DNA of 64,000 nt. It comes from Alphaproteobacteria bacterium. Its GTDB lineage: Bacteria; Pseudomonadota; Alphaproteobacteria; Caulobacterales; Maricaulaceae. Of this stretch, positions 1 through 8,968 are shown piece by piece (the first letter of the stretch is position 1; each line of letters begins with the position of its first letter). A program made the translations under genes and the position numbers. The stretch covers positions 1-64,000 of the forward strand of contig WGNH01000009.1 in the NCBI GenBank assembly GCA_016124665.1, written 5' to 3'. The notes under the pieces were generated by a model. The model was not told the origin of the DNA, ran no database searches, and worked only from the letters and a program-made list of their open reading frames with translations.

Positions 1-822
1 AATTTCCTCGCAAACCCCGCTACTGACCAGGCTCGCGAAAATCATCAAGAGCGACGCGGTAAATCTGTTCATGGCATCGATTTCCTGTTGCATTTTCATC
101 GAGCCGATCGCTGCCGTGAACGCCGAATCCGAGCGCCCTGCCAGCATGATCGCCGTGATCAGCACGCCGAATTCGCGCAGCACCGCAATACCCACCAGTT
201 CGACCGTGAATACCGATGCACCGAATGTTTCGAGCAGGTTCGCTCCCATGAAGGCCACCACCGCACCGATGAAGAAGGTCAGGACGGCAACGATGGGCAG
301 CGCATTCACGCCCGCCTCTTCCATCACATAGACAGTAGGCGTCACCCGGAAGCGGTGCGGCCGCATAAGCAGCGAGAAAAACGTTGTCAGCGTGCGGCCA
401 AAAAATGCGAATGTCTCAAGAGTTTCAGTACCAAAGGCTTCCAGACCCTTACCGATGCGTTCGAAAGCCCGGACGAAGCCATAGCGCTCCTCGGGAAGGT
501 CAGGATCGCAGTCAATGACACGCTCCAGAATTTCACCTATCAGCCGCCGTGCTGTCGGGTGATCGCCGCGATAGTGCCAGTCTGCATTAGGTGTGCCGCA
601 TTGATGCACAATCCGTCCCAGCAGAAAGGCGCCGGACGTATCAATTCTGCCGAGGCGGCCAAGGTCGATGACAATCAGGCCGGCATCATATCCGGACTCG
701 AGACGCTCGACCTCGGAGTAGATGGACGCGATGGTATGAACGACCCAGTCGCCGACGGGTTCGACGACAATTCTCTGTCCTTCCTCCCGGACATTGATGT
801 CTGCGGCACTTCCCGATGGCAT
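1..822 (-). CDS. MlaE-family ABC lipid-transport permease with N-terminal STAS domain (partial)
   Basis: Open from ATG at 822 to the window edge, about 274 codons. Roughly residues 10-95 resemble a STAS domain and the MlaE permease domain follows. The motif GRSDSAFTAAIGSMK lies near residue 229 and QQEIDAM near residue 251; this is the conserved cytoplasmic loop of MlaE permeases, inner-membrane subunits of phospholipid/retrograde lipid ABC transporters. After IDAM the family normally continues with a short Arg-rich/GLDP-type segment and further helices. Here it reads NRFTASLLMIFASLVSSG, which looks like a signal peptide. The ATPase and MCE partners are not visible. Confidence 0.75.
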   Translation of the reverse strand, partial: MPSGSAADINVREEGQRIVVEPVGDWVVHTIASIYSEVERLESGYDAGLIVIDLGRLGRIDTSGAFLLGRIVHQCGTPNADWHYRGDHPTARRLIGEILERVIDCDPDLPEERYGFVRAFERIGKGLEAFGTETLETFAFFGRTLTTFFSLLMRPHRFRVTPTVYVMEEAGVNALPIVAVLTFFIGAVVAFMGANLLETFGASVFTVELVGIAVLREFGVLITAIMLAGRSDSAFTAAIGSMKMQQEIDAMNRFTASLLMIFASLVSSGVCEEI

Positions 823-866
823 TGATCTGACCCCTTCCGCGCCAGTCTTAGTTGATTCAGTCCGGC

Positions 867-2021
867 TTAGGGAGTGCGGACGCGCAACAGTTGCCAGGCG
901 CAGATTCCGCCCAGGACCGCCGGGATCGCCATGAACGCAAAGCCTGTCCCTGCAAAATGGTCATAGATGAGCCCGGAGGCCGCACTCATTACTGCAAGCG
1001 CAATGCCGCCCGACAAAGCCGAATTGGCCGCCTGTGTGCTGGCCTGGAGCCCGTCAGGCGCATGATCTGCGGCGAATCTGAGAAACCCCAGATAGGCTGC
1101 GGCAAAGGTCAGGGCGTGTGTAACCTGCAGGATGAAAAGCAGCGCCAAAGGCGGCGAAAAAGCGGTCAACGACCATCGCACGATGGCTGCACCTGCCGCG
1201 ATCATCATCAAATGTGCGGGCTGCAAGCGGGACAGATGCCGCGCCGACAGGGTCAGAAAGACAATCTCCGCCAGAACGCCGGTCGACCAGAGGGCGCCGA
1301 CGGTCTGCGGGGCGATGCCGTCTGCCTGCCAGCTGATGGCGGAAAACGCGTAATAGAATGCATGGCTGCTCTGGATCAGCGCCGAAGCGGCCAGGGCCAG
1401 GATAAAAGGCCGGGACAGGAGCAGGCGCAGAGGCGCGCGCTCCGTTCCGGCGGCCGGTTTGACGCGCTCGCCGACGGGCAGGAAATGCGCGGTGGCCACG
1501 GTCAGCGCCGCGCCTGCAGTCATCCAGACCAGTGCGGCCTCGCCGCCGAATTGCCCGATCAGCGCGCCCGCCGCCAGATTGGCCAGGATGAAAGTGGCCG
1601 AGCCCACGGCCCGGACCGGGCCGAATGCAAACCCTTCCTTGCGTGACGACCATGAGGCAAAGGCGTCGACCAGGGGGATCTGTCCGCTGAAAATCGCCCC
1701 GGCCAAAGCCGAAACGATTGTCAGAAGCACGACATCACGGAAGGGAGCCATCAGGAGGAAGCCTGCCAGCCCCGCCCAGGCAAAGCCGACCACGGCATCG
1801 CGGCGGCGGCTGGATCCGTCCATCCAGCTGGCCCCCAGGGGTGCCAGTACCGTGCGGCCGATCATGCTGCCGGCAAGGGCAATCCCGATCAGTTCGGGCG
1901 AGAGTCCGCGGGATTCCAGCCAGACCGGCAGATAGGGCAGAAAGGCACCGAATGCGAAGTAGAATGCGCCATAATGCGCCGCAAAGCGGACCCCCGCCGG
2001 ATGAATGATCCGCCCGTTCAT
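867..2021 (-). CDS. MFS transporter (PucC/3-phenylpropionate-permease-like MFS_1_like family)
   Basis: 384-residue polytopic inner-membrane protein with about 12 hydrophobic segments. It begins with the FAAHYGAFYFAFGAFLPYLPV pattern of the MFS_1_like branch, followed by a short basic loop (SSRRRDAV) after the second or third helix. ATG at 2021 is chosen because the family N-terminus begins there; upstream in-frame sequence is antisense to the neighbouring glycosyltransferase. The substrate cannot be inferred. It is divergent from the glycosyltransferase at 2127, with 105 bp between them that must hold both promoters. Confidence 0.85.
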   Translation of the reverse strand: MNGRIIHPAGVRFAAHYGAFYFAFGAFLPYLPVWLESRGLSPELIGIALAGSMIGRTVLAPLGASWMDGSSRRRDAVVGFAWAGLAGFLLMAPFRDVVLLTIVSALAGAIFSGQIPLVDAFASWSSRKEGFAFGPVRAVGSATFILANLAAGALIGQFGGEAALVWMTAGAALTVATAHFLPVGERVKPAAGTERAPLRLLLSRPFILALAASALIQSSHAFYYAFSAISWQADGIAPQTVGALWSTGVLAEIVFLTLSARHLSRLQPAHLMMIAAGAAIVRWSLTAFSPPLALLFILQVTHALTFAAAYLGFLRFAADHAPDGLQASTQAANSALSGGIALAVMSAASGLIYDHFAGTGFAFMAIPAVLGGICAWQLLRVRTP

Positions 2022-2126
2022 GGGCGCGGCGATACCCTGTCTGCATTCAAATGGAAAGTCCGTTGCAATCGCGGCTTTGCAGTGCAGCAAAGCGCGGCTA
2101 GGTTCGCCAACCCGAAAAGGTGAACA

Positions 2127-3434
2127 GTGTTCATGGACCGAGCTCTTGCCGATATTGCACCGGAATCGCCACTGGCCGGACGGCCGGAAGGCGAAACGCT
2201 GGCATTGCATCCGCGCCGGGTTCTGCTGACCGGCTACCGGTCGCATCCCCATGTCGGCGGACAGGGGGTTTATCTGCGCGAACTCGCCATCGGCCTGCGC
2301 GATCTCGGGCATCACGTGACCATTGCATCCGGCCCGCCCTATCCGGATGTGCCGGAAGGCGTTGAGCTGGTCGAATTTCCGGCCCTCAACCTGTTCGAGG
2401 AAAAAAACGCCTTTCTGGCGCTGCGTCCGGCGCACCTGCTGTCGAAGGCTGACCGGTCGGAATGGCTGGCGCACAATACCGGCGCCTTTGGCGAATTGCT
2501 GGCCTTCAGCTACCGCCTGCAGGCCTGGCTGAAGGGTCAGGCCGGGCGGTTCGATGTCCTGCACGACAACCAGACCCTGATGCCGCCCTTTATCGGTATT
2601 TCGCGCACCCTGCCGGTGGTGGCCACGATCCACCATCCGGTGGCGATTGATCGCGGCTTTGCCGTCGATGGCGTTTCCAGATGGTGGGAAAAACTGCTCA
2701 CCCGCCGCTGGTATGGCTTTACCGGCCAGCAGGCGAAAACCGTGCGGCAATTGCCGCATCTGCTGGCGGTTTCAGACGCGGCGCGCGACAGCCATTCCGA
2801 GCATTACGGCATGCAGGCCGGGCGGGCAGTGGTCAGTTTCAACGGGATTGACCATGATGTTTTCTGCCCGGAAGCCGGCACACGCCGGGAAACGCGGCTG
2901 ATTGCGGCCACCGCCAGCGCCGACGTGCCGATCAAGGGGCTGGATGTCCTGATGCAGGCCTTCGTGCCGCTGGCACAGCAATTCCCGTCGCTGAAGCTGG
3001 AGCTGATCGGCCAGCTGCGGGAAGGACGAGCAAAGCGAATTCTCCAGGAGGCAGGGCTGCTGGACCGGGTCAGCGCGCGATCCGGCGTCAGCCGCGAGGA
3101 GATCGCCGATCTTTATCGCCGCGCCAGCGTCGTGGTCTGCCCGGCCCGGTTCGAGGGGTTCGGATTCCCGGCCGCCGAAGCGATGGCCTGCGGCGCGCCC
3201 GTCGTTGCCAGCGATGGCGGAGCCTTGCCGGAAGTGGTGGGCGAGGCCGGCAGTATTGTGCCGGCCGGGGATGCCGTGGCCCTGGAGACAGCGGTCCGGG
3301 CGGTCCTGAACCAACCCGACATGGCGCGCGAAATGAGCGAGGCCGGTGCCCGCCGGGCCCGTTCTGTGTTTTGCTGGCGCAATCACGCTCTCGCCGCGAG
3401 CGCGCTTTACGAGAAAGCGATTGCTGCGTGCTGA
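2127..3434 (+). CDS. GT4-family glycosyltransferase
   Basis: 435 residues with the GT-B architecture. The N-terminal Rossmann half contains HVGGQGVYLRELAIGL (donor/acceptor loop), and the C-terminal GT4 half contains the EX7E motif EGFGFPAAE (about residues 343-351) followed by GAPVVASDGGALPEVVG. Such retaining enzymes transfer a sugar from a nucleotide-sugar at the cytoplasmic face of the membrane. The start is GTG at 2127 with AAAGG 6 nt upstream; ATG at 2133 is the alternative. It overlaps the next methyltransferase by 7 nt, so the two are translationally coupled. Donor and acceptor are unknown. Confidence 0.88.
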   Translation: MFMDRALADIAPESPLAGRPEGETLALHPRRVLLTGYRSHPHVGGQGVYLRELAIGLRDLGHHVTIASGPPYPDVPEGVELVEFPALNLFEEKNAFLALRPAHLLSKADRSEWLAHNTGAFGELLAFSYRLQAWLKGQAGRFDVLHDNQTLMPPFIGISRTLPVVATIHHPVAIDRGFAVDGVSRWWEKLLTRRWYGFTGQQAKTVRQLPHLLAVSDAARDSHSEHYGMQAGRAVVSFNGIDHDVFCPEAGTRRETRLIAATASADVPIKGLDVLMQAFVPLAQQFPSLKLELIGQLREGRAKRILQEAGLLDRVSARSGVSREEIADLYRRASVVVCPARFEGFGFPAAEAMACGAPVVASDGGALPEVVGEAGSIVPAGDAVALETAVRAVLNQPDMAREMSEAGARRARSVFCWRNHALAASALYEKAIAAC

Positions 3435-4144
3435 CCATTGATTTCAAACGTCTGGACCTGCGCGATGGCGACCGGGTTCTGGATCTCGGCTGCGGCCGCG
3501 GCCGTCATACGCATGCGCTCTACTGGCATGATGCGCCGGTGCATGTCATCGGGCTGGACCTTTCCGAAGCGGATGTGATGGCGACACTGAAAAGCTTTGC
3601 TGATCTTCCGCCCCCCGACGAGTCTCCGCTGCGGGTCGGCACACTGGCGGCCGGCAATGCCCAGCGCCTGCCCTTTCCCGACGATTCCTTCGATGCCGTC
3701 ATCTGCTCGGAAGTGCTGGAACATGTTGACGATCCGGACACGGCGATGGCCGAGATCACCCGCGTGACAAAGCCGGGCGGACGCGTCGCCCTGTCCGTGC
3801 CGCGCTACTGGCCGGAATGGATTTGCTGGAAACTGTCCAGCGGTTACCGGTCAACGCCCGGCGGGCATGTCCGCATTTTCCGGCATGATCAATTGCATGC
3901 CACGGCTCGGCGGAGCGGCCTGCGCAAGACCGCGCATCACTGGGCGCATGCGCTGCACAGCCCGTACTGGTGGCTACAATGCGCGGTCTGGGACATCCGC
4001 AACGACCATGGACTGGTCAACGCCTACCGGCGGTTTCTGGAATGGGATTTGCTCGAAGCGCCCTGGATCACCCGCACGCTCGAACGCCTGCTCAATCCGG
4101 TCATGGGAAAGAGCCTCGTCATGTATTTTGTGAAACCGGTATGA
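3428..4144 (+). CDS. class I SAM-dependent methyltransferase
   Basis: 238 residues starting at GTG 3428 inside the glycosyltransferase stop region. SAM-binding motif I is VLDLGCGRGRH (about residues 16-26), the acidic post-I residue is in GLDLSEAD, and motif IV/post-motif is FDAVICSEVLEHVDD, typical of Methyltransf_11 enzymes acting on small molecules or lipids. The C-terminal third is Trp/His-rich (HSPYWWLQCAVWDIRNDHG), with no obvious counterpart I recognise, and probably forms the substrate pocket. It ends with an ATGA overlap into the toroid gene. Probably acts on the same product as its two operon partners. Confidence 0.88.
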   Translation: MLTIDFKRLDLRDGDRVLDLGCGRGRHTHALYWHDAPVHVIGLDLSEADVMATLKSFADLPPPDESPLRVGTLAAGNAQRLPFPDDSFDAVICSEVLEHVDDPDTAMAEITRVTKPGGRVALSVPRYWPEWICWKLSSGYRSTPGGHVRIFRHDQLHATARRSGLRKTAHHWAHALHSPYWWLQCAVWDIRNDHGLVNAYRRFLEWDLLEAPWITRTLERLLNPVMGKSLVMYFVKPV

Positions 4145-5226
4145 GCCAGATCATAAACCTTTCGGCTGCCGCCGGCCGGATCGAAGCCCTGCAACAGCCG
4201 GACGGTGCCATCCCCTGGATTGATGCCGGGCTCTGGGATCCCTGGAATCACGGCGAGAGCGCAATGGCGCTGGCCGTGGCAGGCCGGAAAGACAGCTGCG
4301 CGCGCGCGCTGGAAGCCCTGTTTGACCGCCAGGAAGCCGATGGCGGCTGGACCGGCGAGCTGGGCGCAGGCGTGCCGCTGGACGAGACCAACCGGCGGCT
4401 CGTCGTCGACAAGCCGGCGACCGCACGGGACACGAATTTCACCGGCTATGCGGCGGTCACCGTCTTGCGCAGCGCCCTCGCCCTGAATGAACCCGGCTGG
4501 CTGGACCGCTATGCCGGGCCCGTCCGGCGGGCGATGGACTTCGTCCTTTCCTGCCAGACACCGGAAGGCGATATCGTCTGGCGCAAGCCTGATGCGGGGG
4601 AAGCCCTCGACAATGTGGATTCGCTGCGCGCAGGCAATGCCTGCCTCTACAAGAGCCTGGAATGTGCCATCCGGCTCGAAACCGCCCTGGCCGGCGAGCT
4701 TCGGGACCTGACAGAAGCGCGCGCACGGCTTGCCGAAGCGCTGCACGACAAGGACTGGCGGTTTGACCGCAAATCCACCGACCGGCGGCGCTATGCCATG
4801 GACTGGTATTATCCGGTGCTGTCCGGCGTTCATTCGCGCGAGGAATCGCAGCGGCGGCTGGAGGCGGGCTGGTCACGCTATGTGGTCGAGGGGCTGGGCT
4901 CGCGCTGTGTCGCTGATGAACCCTGGGTCACGGCCGCCGAAACGGCCGAGCTGGCCCTCGCCTGCCAGGCGGTGGGCTGGACCGGCAAGGCGCGCAAGCT
5001 GATTACCGATCTGGCGCCGCTGGCCGCCCGGTCCGGCGGATACTGGATGGGCTGGCAATTCGAAGAAGAAATCCTCTGGCCTTACGAGCGTCCAGCGTGG
5101 ACCTCCGCCGCGGTCATTCTGGCAGCCGATGCGATCGAGCATCTCTCGCCCGGCTCTGATCTTCTGGTGACGCCGCTCAAGGCGGTCAGTCCGGCCCGGC
5201 GCGGCGCAACACCTCCAGCGTCCTGA
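4141..5226 (+). CDS. prenyltransferase/squalene-cyclase-type alpha/alpha-toroid protein
   Basis: 361 residues. Repeats of the QxxDGGW kind are visible: RQEADGGWTGE (about residue 66), QTPEGDIVWRKPD, and SGGYWMGWQFEEEILWPYE near the end. Together these suggest an alpha/alpha-barrel related to terpene cyclases and protein prenyltransferase beta subunits. There is no DxDD or other clear cyclase acid motif and no signal peptide, so it may be a cytosolic binding or modifying protein rather than a true cyclase. ATG at 4141 overlaps the preceding stop. Its last 41 nt overlap the coding sequence of the convergent methyltransferase at 5186. Confidence 0.75.
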   Translation: MSQIINLSAAAGRIEALQQPDGAIPWIDAGLWDPWNHGESAMALAVAGRKDSCARALEALFDRQEADGGWTGELGAGVPLDETNRRLVVDKPATARDTNFTGYAAVTVLRSALALNEPGWLDRYAGPVRRAMDFVLSCQTPEGDIVWRKPDAGEALDNVDSLRAGNACLYKSLECAIRLETALAGELRDLTEARARLAEALHDKDWRFDRKSTDRRRYAMDWYYPVLSGVHSREESQRRLEAGWSRYVVEGLGSRCVADEPWVTAAETAELALACQAVGWTGKARKLITDLAPLAARSGGYWMGWQFEEEILWPYERPAWTSAAVILAADAIEHLSPGSDLLVTPLKAVSPARRGATPPAS

Positions 5227-5794
5227 TCCGTTCGACCGGCTCGAAATCGCCGGACTCAACCGCCTGTTTCCAGATTTCATAAGGCGGGCGTCCGCCCTCT
5301 GCGGGATCCAGAAAAACATCGTGGATGGCGAGGAAACCGCCCGGTGCGACTTTCGGGGCCCAGCCATCATAATCGGCCTGTGCGGCCGGCATGGAATGTC
5401 CGCCATCTATGAAAACAAAGCCCAGTGGCGTTGACCAGTAAGGTGCGATCGCGGCGGATTTCCCAACCAGCGCAATGACATGATCTTCCAGCCCGGCAGC
5501 ATGAATGGTCCGGCGGAAAACCGGCAGCGTGTCCACCGCCCCGGCAATGTCGTCATAAAGCTCCGGATCGAAATATTCCTCGCCCGGCTGGTGCTCCTCG
5601 GAGCCGCGGTGATGATCGATGGAAAACAACAGCGTGCCGGCCTCGCGGGCGGCGGTGCCCAGATAAAGCGCCGACTTGCCGCAATATCCGCCGATCTCGA
5701 GAAACGGACCCAACCGGCCCGTGCCGACCGCATAGCGCGTCAGCGCAGCGCCTTCATCAGGGTGGAGAAACCCTTTGACGTCTTCGGGATTCAT
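5186..5794 (-). CDS. class I SAM-dependent methyltransferase (Methyltransf_24-like)
   Basis: 202 residues. FLEIGGYCGKSALYLG (about residues 31-46) is the SAM-binding loop and VFIDGGHSMPAAQADYDGWAPKVAPGGFL is the D-G-G-H segment characteristic of Methyltransf_24 enzymes, many of which modify sugars in cell-surface polysaccharides. It lies 7 nt after the lipoprotein gene on the same strand, so they are probably cotranscribed. It faces the GT4-methyltransferase-toroid unit and shares 41 nt of 3' coding sequence with it, which argues for a long-standing association. The substrate is unknown. Confidence 0.82.
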   Translation of the reverse strand: MNPEDVKGFLHPDEGAALTRYAVGTGRLGPFLEIGGYCGKSALYLGTAAREAGTLLFSIDHHRGSEEHQPGEEYFDPELYDDIAGAVDTLPVFRRTIHAAGLEDHVIALVGKSAAIAPYWSTPLGFVFIDGGHSMPAAQADYDGWAPKVAPGGFLAIHDVFLDPAEGGRPPYEIWKQAVESGDFEPVERIRTLEVLRRAGPD

Positions 5795-5801
5795 GGCGCG
5801 G

Positions 5802-6422
5802 TCAGCTGCCTGTCGCGTTGCGCAATTCGCGGCGGCGCGACATCAGGCCATCCGCGGCATTGCCGAGCCGCTCGGAGGCCAGTTCCAGAGATCCGATTTC
5901 GGAGTCCAGTTGTCCGTCACCCGCCTCATTGAGGGTCCGGAAAAGGGCCAGGGCCTGACGGACATCGGTCAGCGCATATTCCAGCGCGCCCAGATCATCA
6001 CTGAGGCTGTTGGCGGTCAGGCCGCCGGCTTCTGCAACGGTTTCGCCGTCGCGCGCCAGATTATAGGTCAGGGTCGACGCCTCCGAGAGATCGCGGCGGG
6101 CGGTTTCGATGATCATGTCAGGACCGGCATCATTAAGCCCGGCCGCCTCATAGTAGATTTCCACGGGAGTCGGGCGATCAGAATTGCCCCGGCCGAACAT
6201 CAGCATTCCCGTCAGGCGTTGCACCGCAGCGCCATGAGCTTCCGCCACCCATCCGGCCTCATGAAATCTGGCGTCCAGGGCGGCCGCATTCTGACGCAAA
6301 TCCAGTTGGGCTTGAGGCAATTGCCGGTCACCGGAGACAAATCCCGCCGGCCCAGAGGGGGTTGCAACGCACGCAGACAGGCCCATGAGGCAGGCGCAAA
6401 TCAATCCGGTACGAAACATCAT
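5802..6422 (-). CDS. putative lipoprotein of unknown function
   Basis: About 206 residues. The N-terminus MMFRTGLICACLMGLSACVA is a lipoprotein signal with lipobox LSAC, so the mature protein should be membrane-anchored in the periplasm. The rest is largely helical, with many Ala/Glu/Asp residues (LTDVRQALALFRTLNEAGDG, then SLELASERLGNAADGL), suggesting a coiled-coil-like fold. I do not recognise the family. Starts are possible at GTG 6428, ATG 6422 and ATG 6419, and none has a strong Shine-Dalgarno sequence. It is followed 7 nt later by the methyltransferase. Confidence 0.7.
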   Translation of the reverse strand: MMFRTGLICACLMGLSACVATPSGPAGFVSGDRQLPQAQLDLRQNAAALDARFHEAGWVAEAHGAAVQRLTGMLMFGRGNSDRPTPVEIYYEAAGLNDAGPDMIIETARRDLSEASTLTYNLARDGETVAEAGGLTANSLSDDLGALEYALTDVRQALALFRTLNEAGDGQLDSEIGSLELASERLGNAADGLMSRRRELRNATGS

Positions 6423-6555
6423 GTACACAACCCATATTGCTGCAGCGGCAGAATGTGCGCCCCTGTGGCCAACAAACCATTGTCAGCCCTTGCCCCGCCG
6501 TTACTCTGCGGCAAGAACACCCTGTCAATCAAGGTAAATCACAGAGGTTAGCCCT

Positions 6556-7524
6556 TTGCAAAAAAACGCTTCCCGCCGCGCCCTGTTCCCGCCCATCGAA
6601 CCCTATCGTCATTTCCGCCTCGATGTGTCCGGAGGGCACAGTCTTTATGTCGAGGAATGCGGGCGGGAAGACGGCCTGCCGGTGATTGCCTTGCACGGCG
6701 GGCCCGGTGGCGGCGCAAGCCCGATGATGCGGCGGTTTTTTGACCCGGACAAATACCGGATTGTCCTGTTCGATCAGCGCGGCTGCGGGCGTTCGACGCC
6801 TCATGCCTCGCTGGAAAACAACACGACATGGGATCTGGTGAAAGACATTGAAGCCATTCGTGAAGCGCTCGGTATCACGCAATGGGTGGTCTTCGGTGGC
6901 TCCTGGGGATCGACCCTGTCGCTGGCCTACGCCCAGACCCATCCGGACCGTGCCATGGCCCTGATCCTGCGCGGCGTTTTTCTGTGCACGCAGGCCGAGC
7001 TCGACTGGTTCTATCGCGATGGCGCCAACCGGATTTTTCCCGATGCCTGGGCCGATCTTGTTTCCCGCCTTGATGAGAACGAAAAACAGGATGTTCTGGC
7101 TGCCTATCACGCCCGGCTGATGCAGGACGGGGGCGAGGCCCGGCTGGAGGATGCCATCGCCTGGGCCGACTGGGAGAATTTCCTGATTTCCTTTGCCTCT
7201 CCGGAACCCTCATCACGCAGCAACCCGGCACGGGCGGACGCCATTTCACGGATCGAAACCCATTATTTCGTGAACCGGGGTTTTTTCGAAGGCGAGAACC
7301 AGTTACTCGAAAACATGGACCGCATCCGGCACATTCCCGGCTATATCGCGCAGGGGCGCTATGATGTGATCACGCCGCCGGCAGCGGCCTGGACCATTGC
7401 CAAGGCCTGGAATGGAAATGCCCGGCTGGAGTTTGTCTCCGATGCCGGGCATTCAGCCGGTGAGCCGGGGACGGTGGACGCGCTGGTGCGCGCCACCGAT
7501 GATATTGCCCAGCGGTTTGGCTAG
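6556..7524 (+). CDS. pip: proline iminopeptidase (alpha/beta hydrolase, S33)
   Basis: 322 residues, the usual length. It releases N-terminal proline from peptides in the cytoplasm. HGGPGGG (about residue 47) is the oxyanion-hole motif that defines the family, DQRGCGRS follows, GGSWGST holds the nucleophile Ser (about 115), and the catalytic Asp and His lie in GRYDVITPP and DAGHSAGEP. The start is TTG at 6556, preceded by AGAGG with 8 nt spacing. The stop overlaps that of the convergent transporter by four bases (CTAG). Confidence 0.93.
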   Translation: MQKNASRRALFPPIEPYRHFRLDVSGGHSLYVEECGREDGLPVIALHGGPGGGASPMMRRFFDPDKYRIVLFDQRGCGRSTPHASLENNTTWDLVKDIEAIREALGITQWVVFGGSWGSTLSLAYAQTHPDRAMALILRGVFLCTQAELDWFYRDGANRIFPDAWADLVSRLDENEKQDVLAAYHARLMQDGGEARLEDAIAWADWENFLISFASPEPSSRSNPARADAISRIETHYFVNRGFFEGENQLLENMDRIRHIPGYIAQGRYDVITPPAAAWTIAKAWNGNARLEFVSDAGHSAGEPGTVDALVRATDDIAQRFG

Positions 7525-8876
7525 CTGCCGAACAGAAAGACCGAGAGGCCCCAACCGAATTTGGCGTCCAGACCCAGGATGAGAATCAGGGTCAGAGCAA
7601 TGGGGGCAAAGAACCGCAGCACGAAACGGAAAAATCCGAAAAGCAGCGGGGATGCGTGTGACAATTGGGCGTGCGCGATTTTGCGGTCCACAACCCAGCC
7701 CATGAAGATCGCCATCAGCAAGCCGGCGAGCGGCAGGGCGATGGAGCTCGACAGGAAGTCAAGCAGATCAAAGAATGGGAAGGAGAAGGCCACGCCTGCA
7801 CCCACCAGCCAGATAAAGCCGCCAAATATCCAGGCGATCGTGCTCCTGTGGAAGCTGGAGTTTTCCTCGATCCAGGCGACGACGGCTTGCAGAAGCGAGA
7901 TCGACGATGTCAGCGCTGCAATCAGGGCCAGGATGAAGAAGGCACCGCCGACAATATTGCCGCCCGGCATCTGGGCGAACGCCGCCGGCAGTGCCTGGAA
8001 GAAGAGCCCCGGACCGGATGCCGGCTCGATGGAGAAGGCAAAGACGAAGGGGAAAATTGCAAGGCCGGCAATCAGCGCAACGCCTGAATCCGCGGCGGAA
8101 ATTATACCCGCTGACTGACCAATATTGGCGTTCTTGTCGAGATAGGAACCATAAGTGATCATGATGGCGGAACCCAGGCCGATGGAGAAAAAGGCCTGCC
8201 CGACCGCCTCGAGGAAAGTCTGGCCATTCACTTCAGAGAAATCGACGGCAAAGAGGTAGCCAATGGCGGCCCCCATATCGCCCGCAATTCCGGCATAAAC
8301 AACCATGCCCAGCAACATGGTGAAGAAGATCGGCATCAGGATGGATGCGGCGCGTTCAATACCGCCGGTCACGCCCTGCGCCACGACAAGCACGGTCAGC
8401 ACCATGAATGCGGTATGCCAGCCGAGTACGTTATAACTGTCGGCAGAGAAGGTTCCGAACGCCGCCTCGACCACTTCCGGAGCCTGGCCGGCAAACTCGC
8501 CCGAGAACATCTTGAAGATATATGCGGCCACCCAGCCGGCCACGACCGAATAGAAACAGAGTACCAGAATGCCGCCAATCAGACCGACAATACCGGTGAC
8601 CGCCCAGAGCCGCGAGGAGCCATTGTCCATGGCTACTTTCTGGACAGAACCAATCGCGCTTTTCTGGCCGTAACGGCCCACAGACAATTCTGCCATCAGG
8701 ATCGGGAAGCCGATCAGAAGGATACAGGCGAGATAGATGAGGATGAAGGCGGCGCCGCCATTTTCACCGGCCGTGTACGGAAAGCGCCAGAAATTTCCCA
8801 GCCCGACGGACGAGCCAATGGCCGCCATCAGGAATCCAAAACGTGACGACCAGTGTGCATGAGCCGCAGCGGCCAT
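7521..8876 (-). CDS. sodium-dependent transporter, NSS/SNF family
   Basis: 451 residues with about 11-12 membrane helices. The first helix carries the family signature FGFLMAAIGSSVGLGNFWRFPY with the sodium-binding Gly/Asn residues and the unwound segment, as in LeuT-like amino-acid symporters. ATG at 8876 is chosen over upstream in-frame codons because GGGGAG stands about 7 nt before it and the family N-terminus (HWSSRFGF) begins there. The substrate is probably an amino acid, by family only. It is convergent with pip. Confidence 0.92.
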   Translation of the reverse strand: MAAAAHAHWSSRFGFLMAAIGSSVGLGNFWRFPYTAGENGGAAFILIYLACILLIGFPILMAELSVGRYGQKSAIGSVQKVAMDNGSSRLWAVTGIVGLIGGILVLCFYSVVAGWVAAYIFKMFSGEFAGQAPEVVEAAFGTFSADSYNVLGWHTAFMVLTVLVVAQGVTGGIERAASILMPIFFTMLLGMVVYAGIAGDMGAAIGYLFAVDFSEVNGQTFLEAVGQAFFSIGLGSAIMITYGSYLDKNANIGQSAGIISAADSGVALIAGLAIFPFVFAFSIEPASGPGLFFQALPAAFAQMPGGNIVGGAFFILALIAALTSSISLLQAVVAWIEENSSFHRSTIAWIFGGFIWLVGAGVAFSFPFFDLLDFLSSSIALPLAGLLMAIFMGWVVDRKIAHAQLSHASPLLFGFFRFVLRFFAPIALTLILILGLDAKFGWGLSVFLFGS

Positions 8877-8968
8877 GGCAATTCTCCCCAGAAATGCAGC
8901 GGAAATCCCCGCCTGAACCGGCGCGGACCCTTCCCCATCCTGACGCAAGGGTCAAGAATTTCTAGCCG

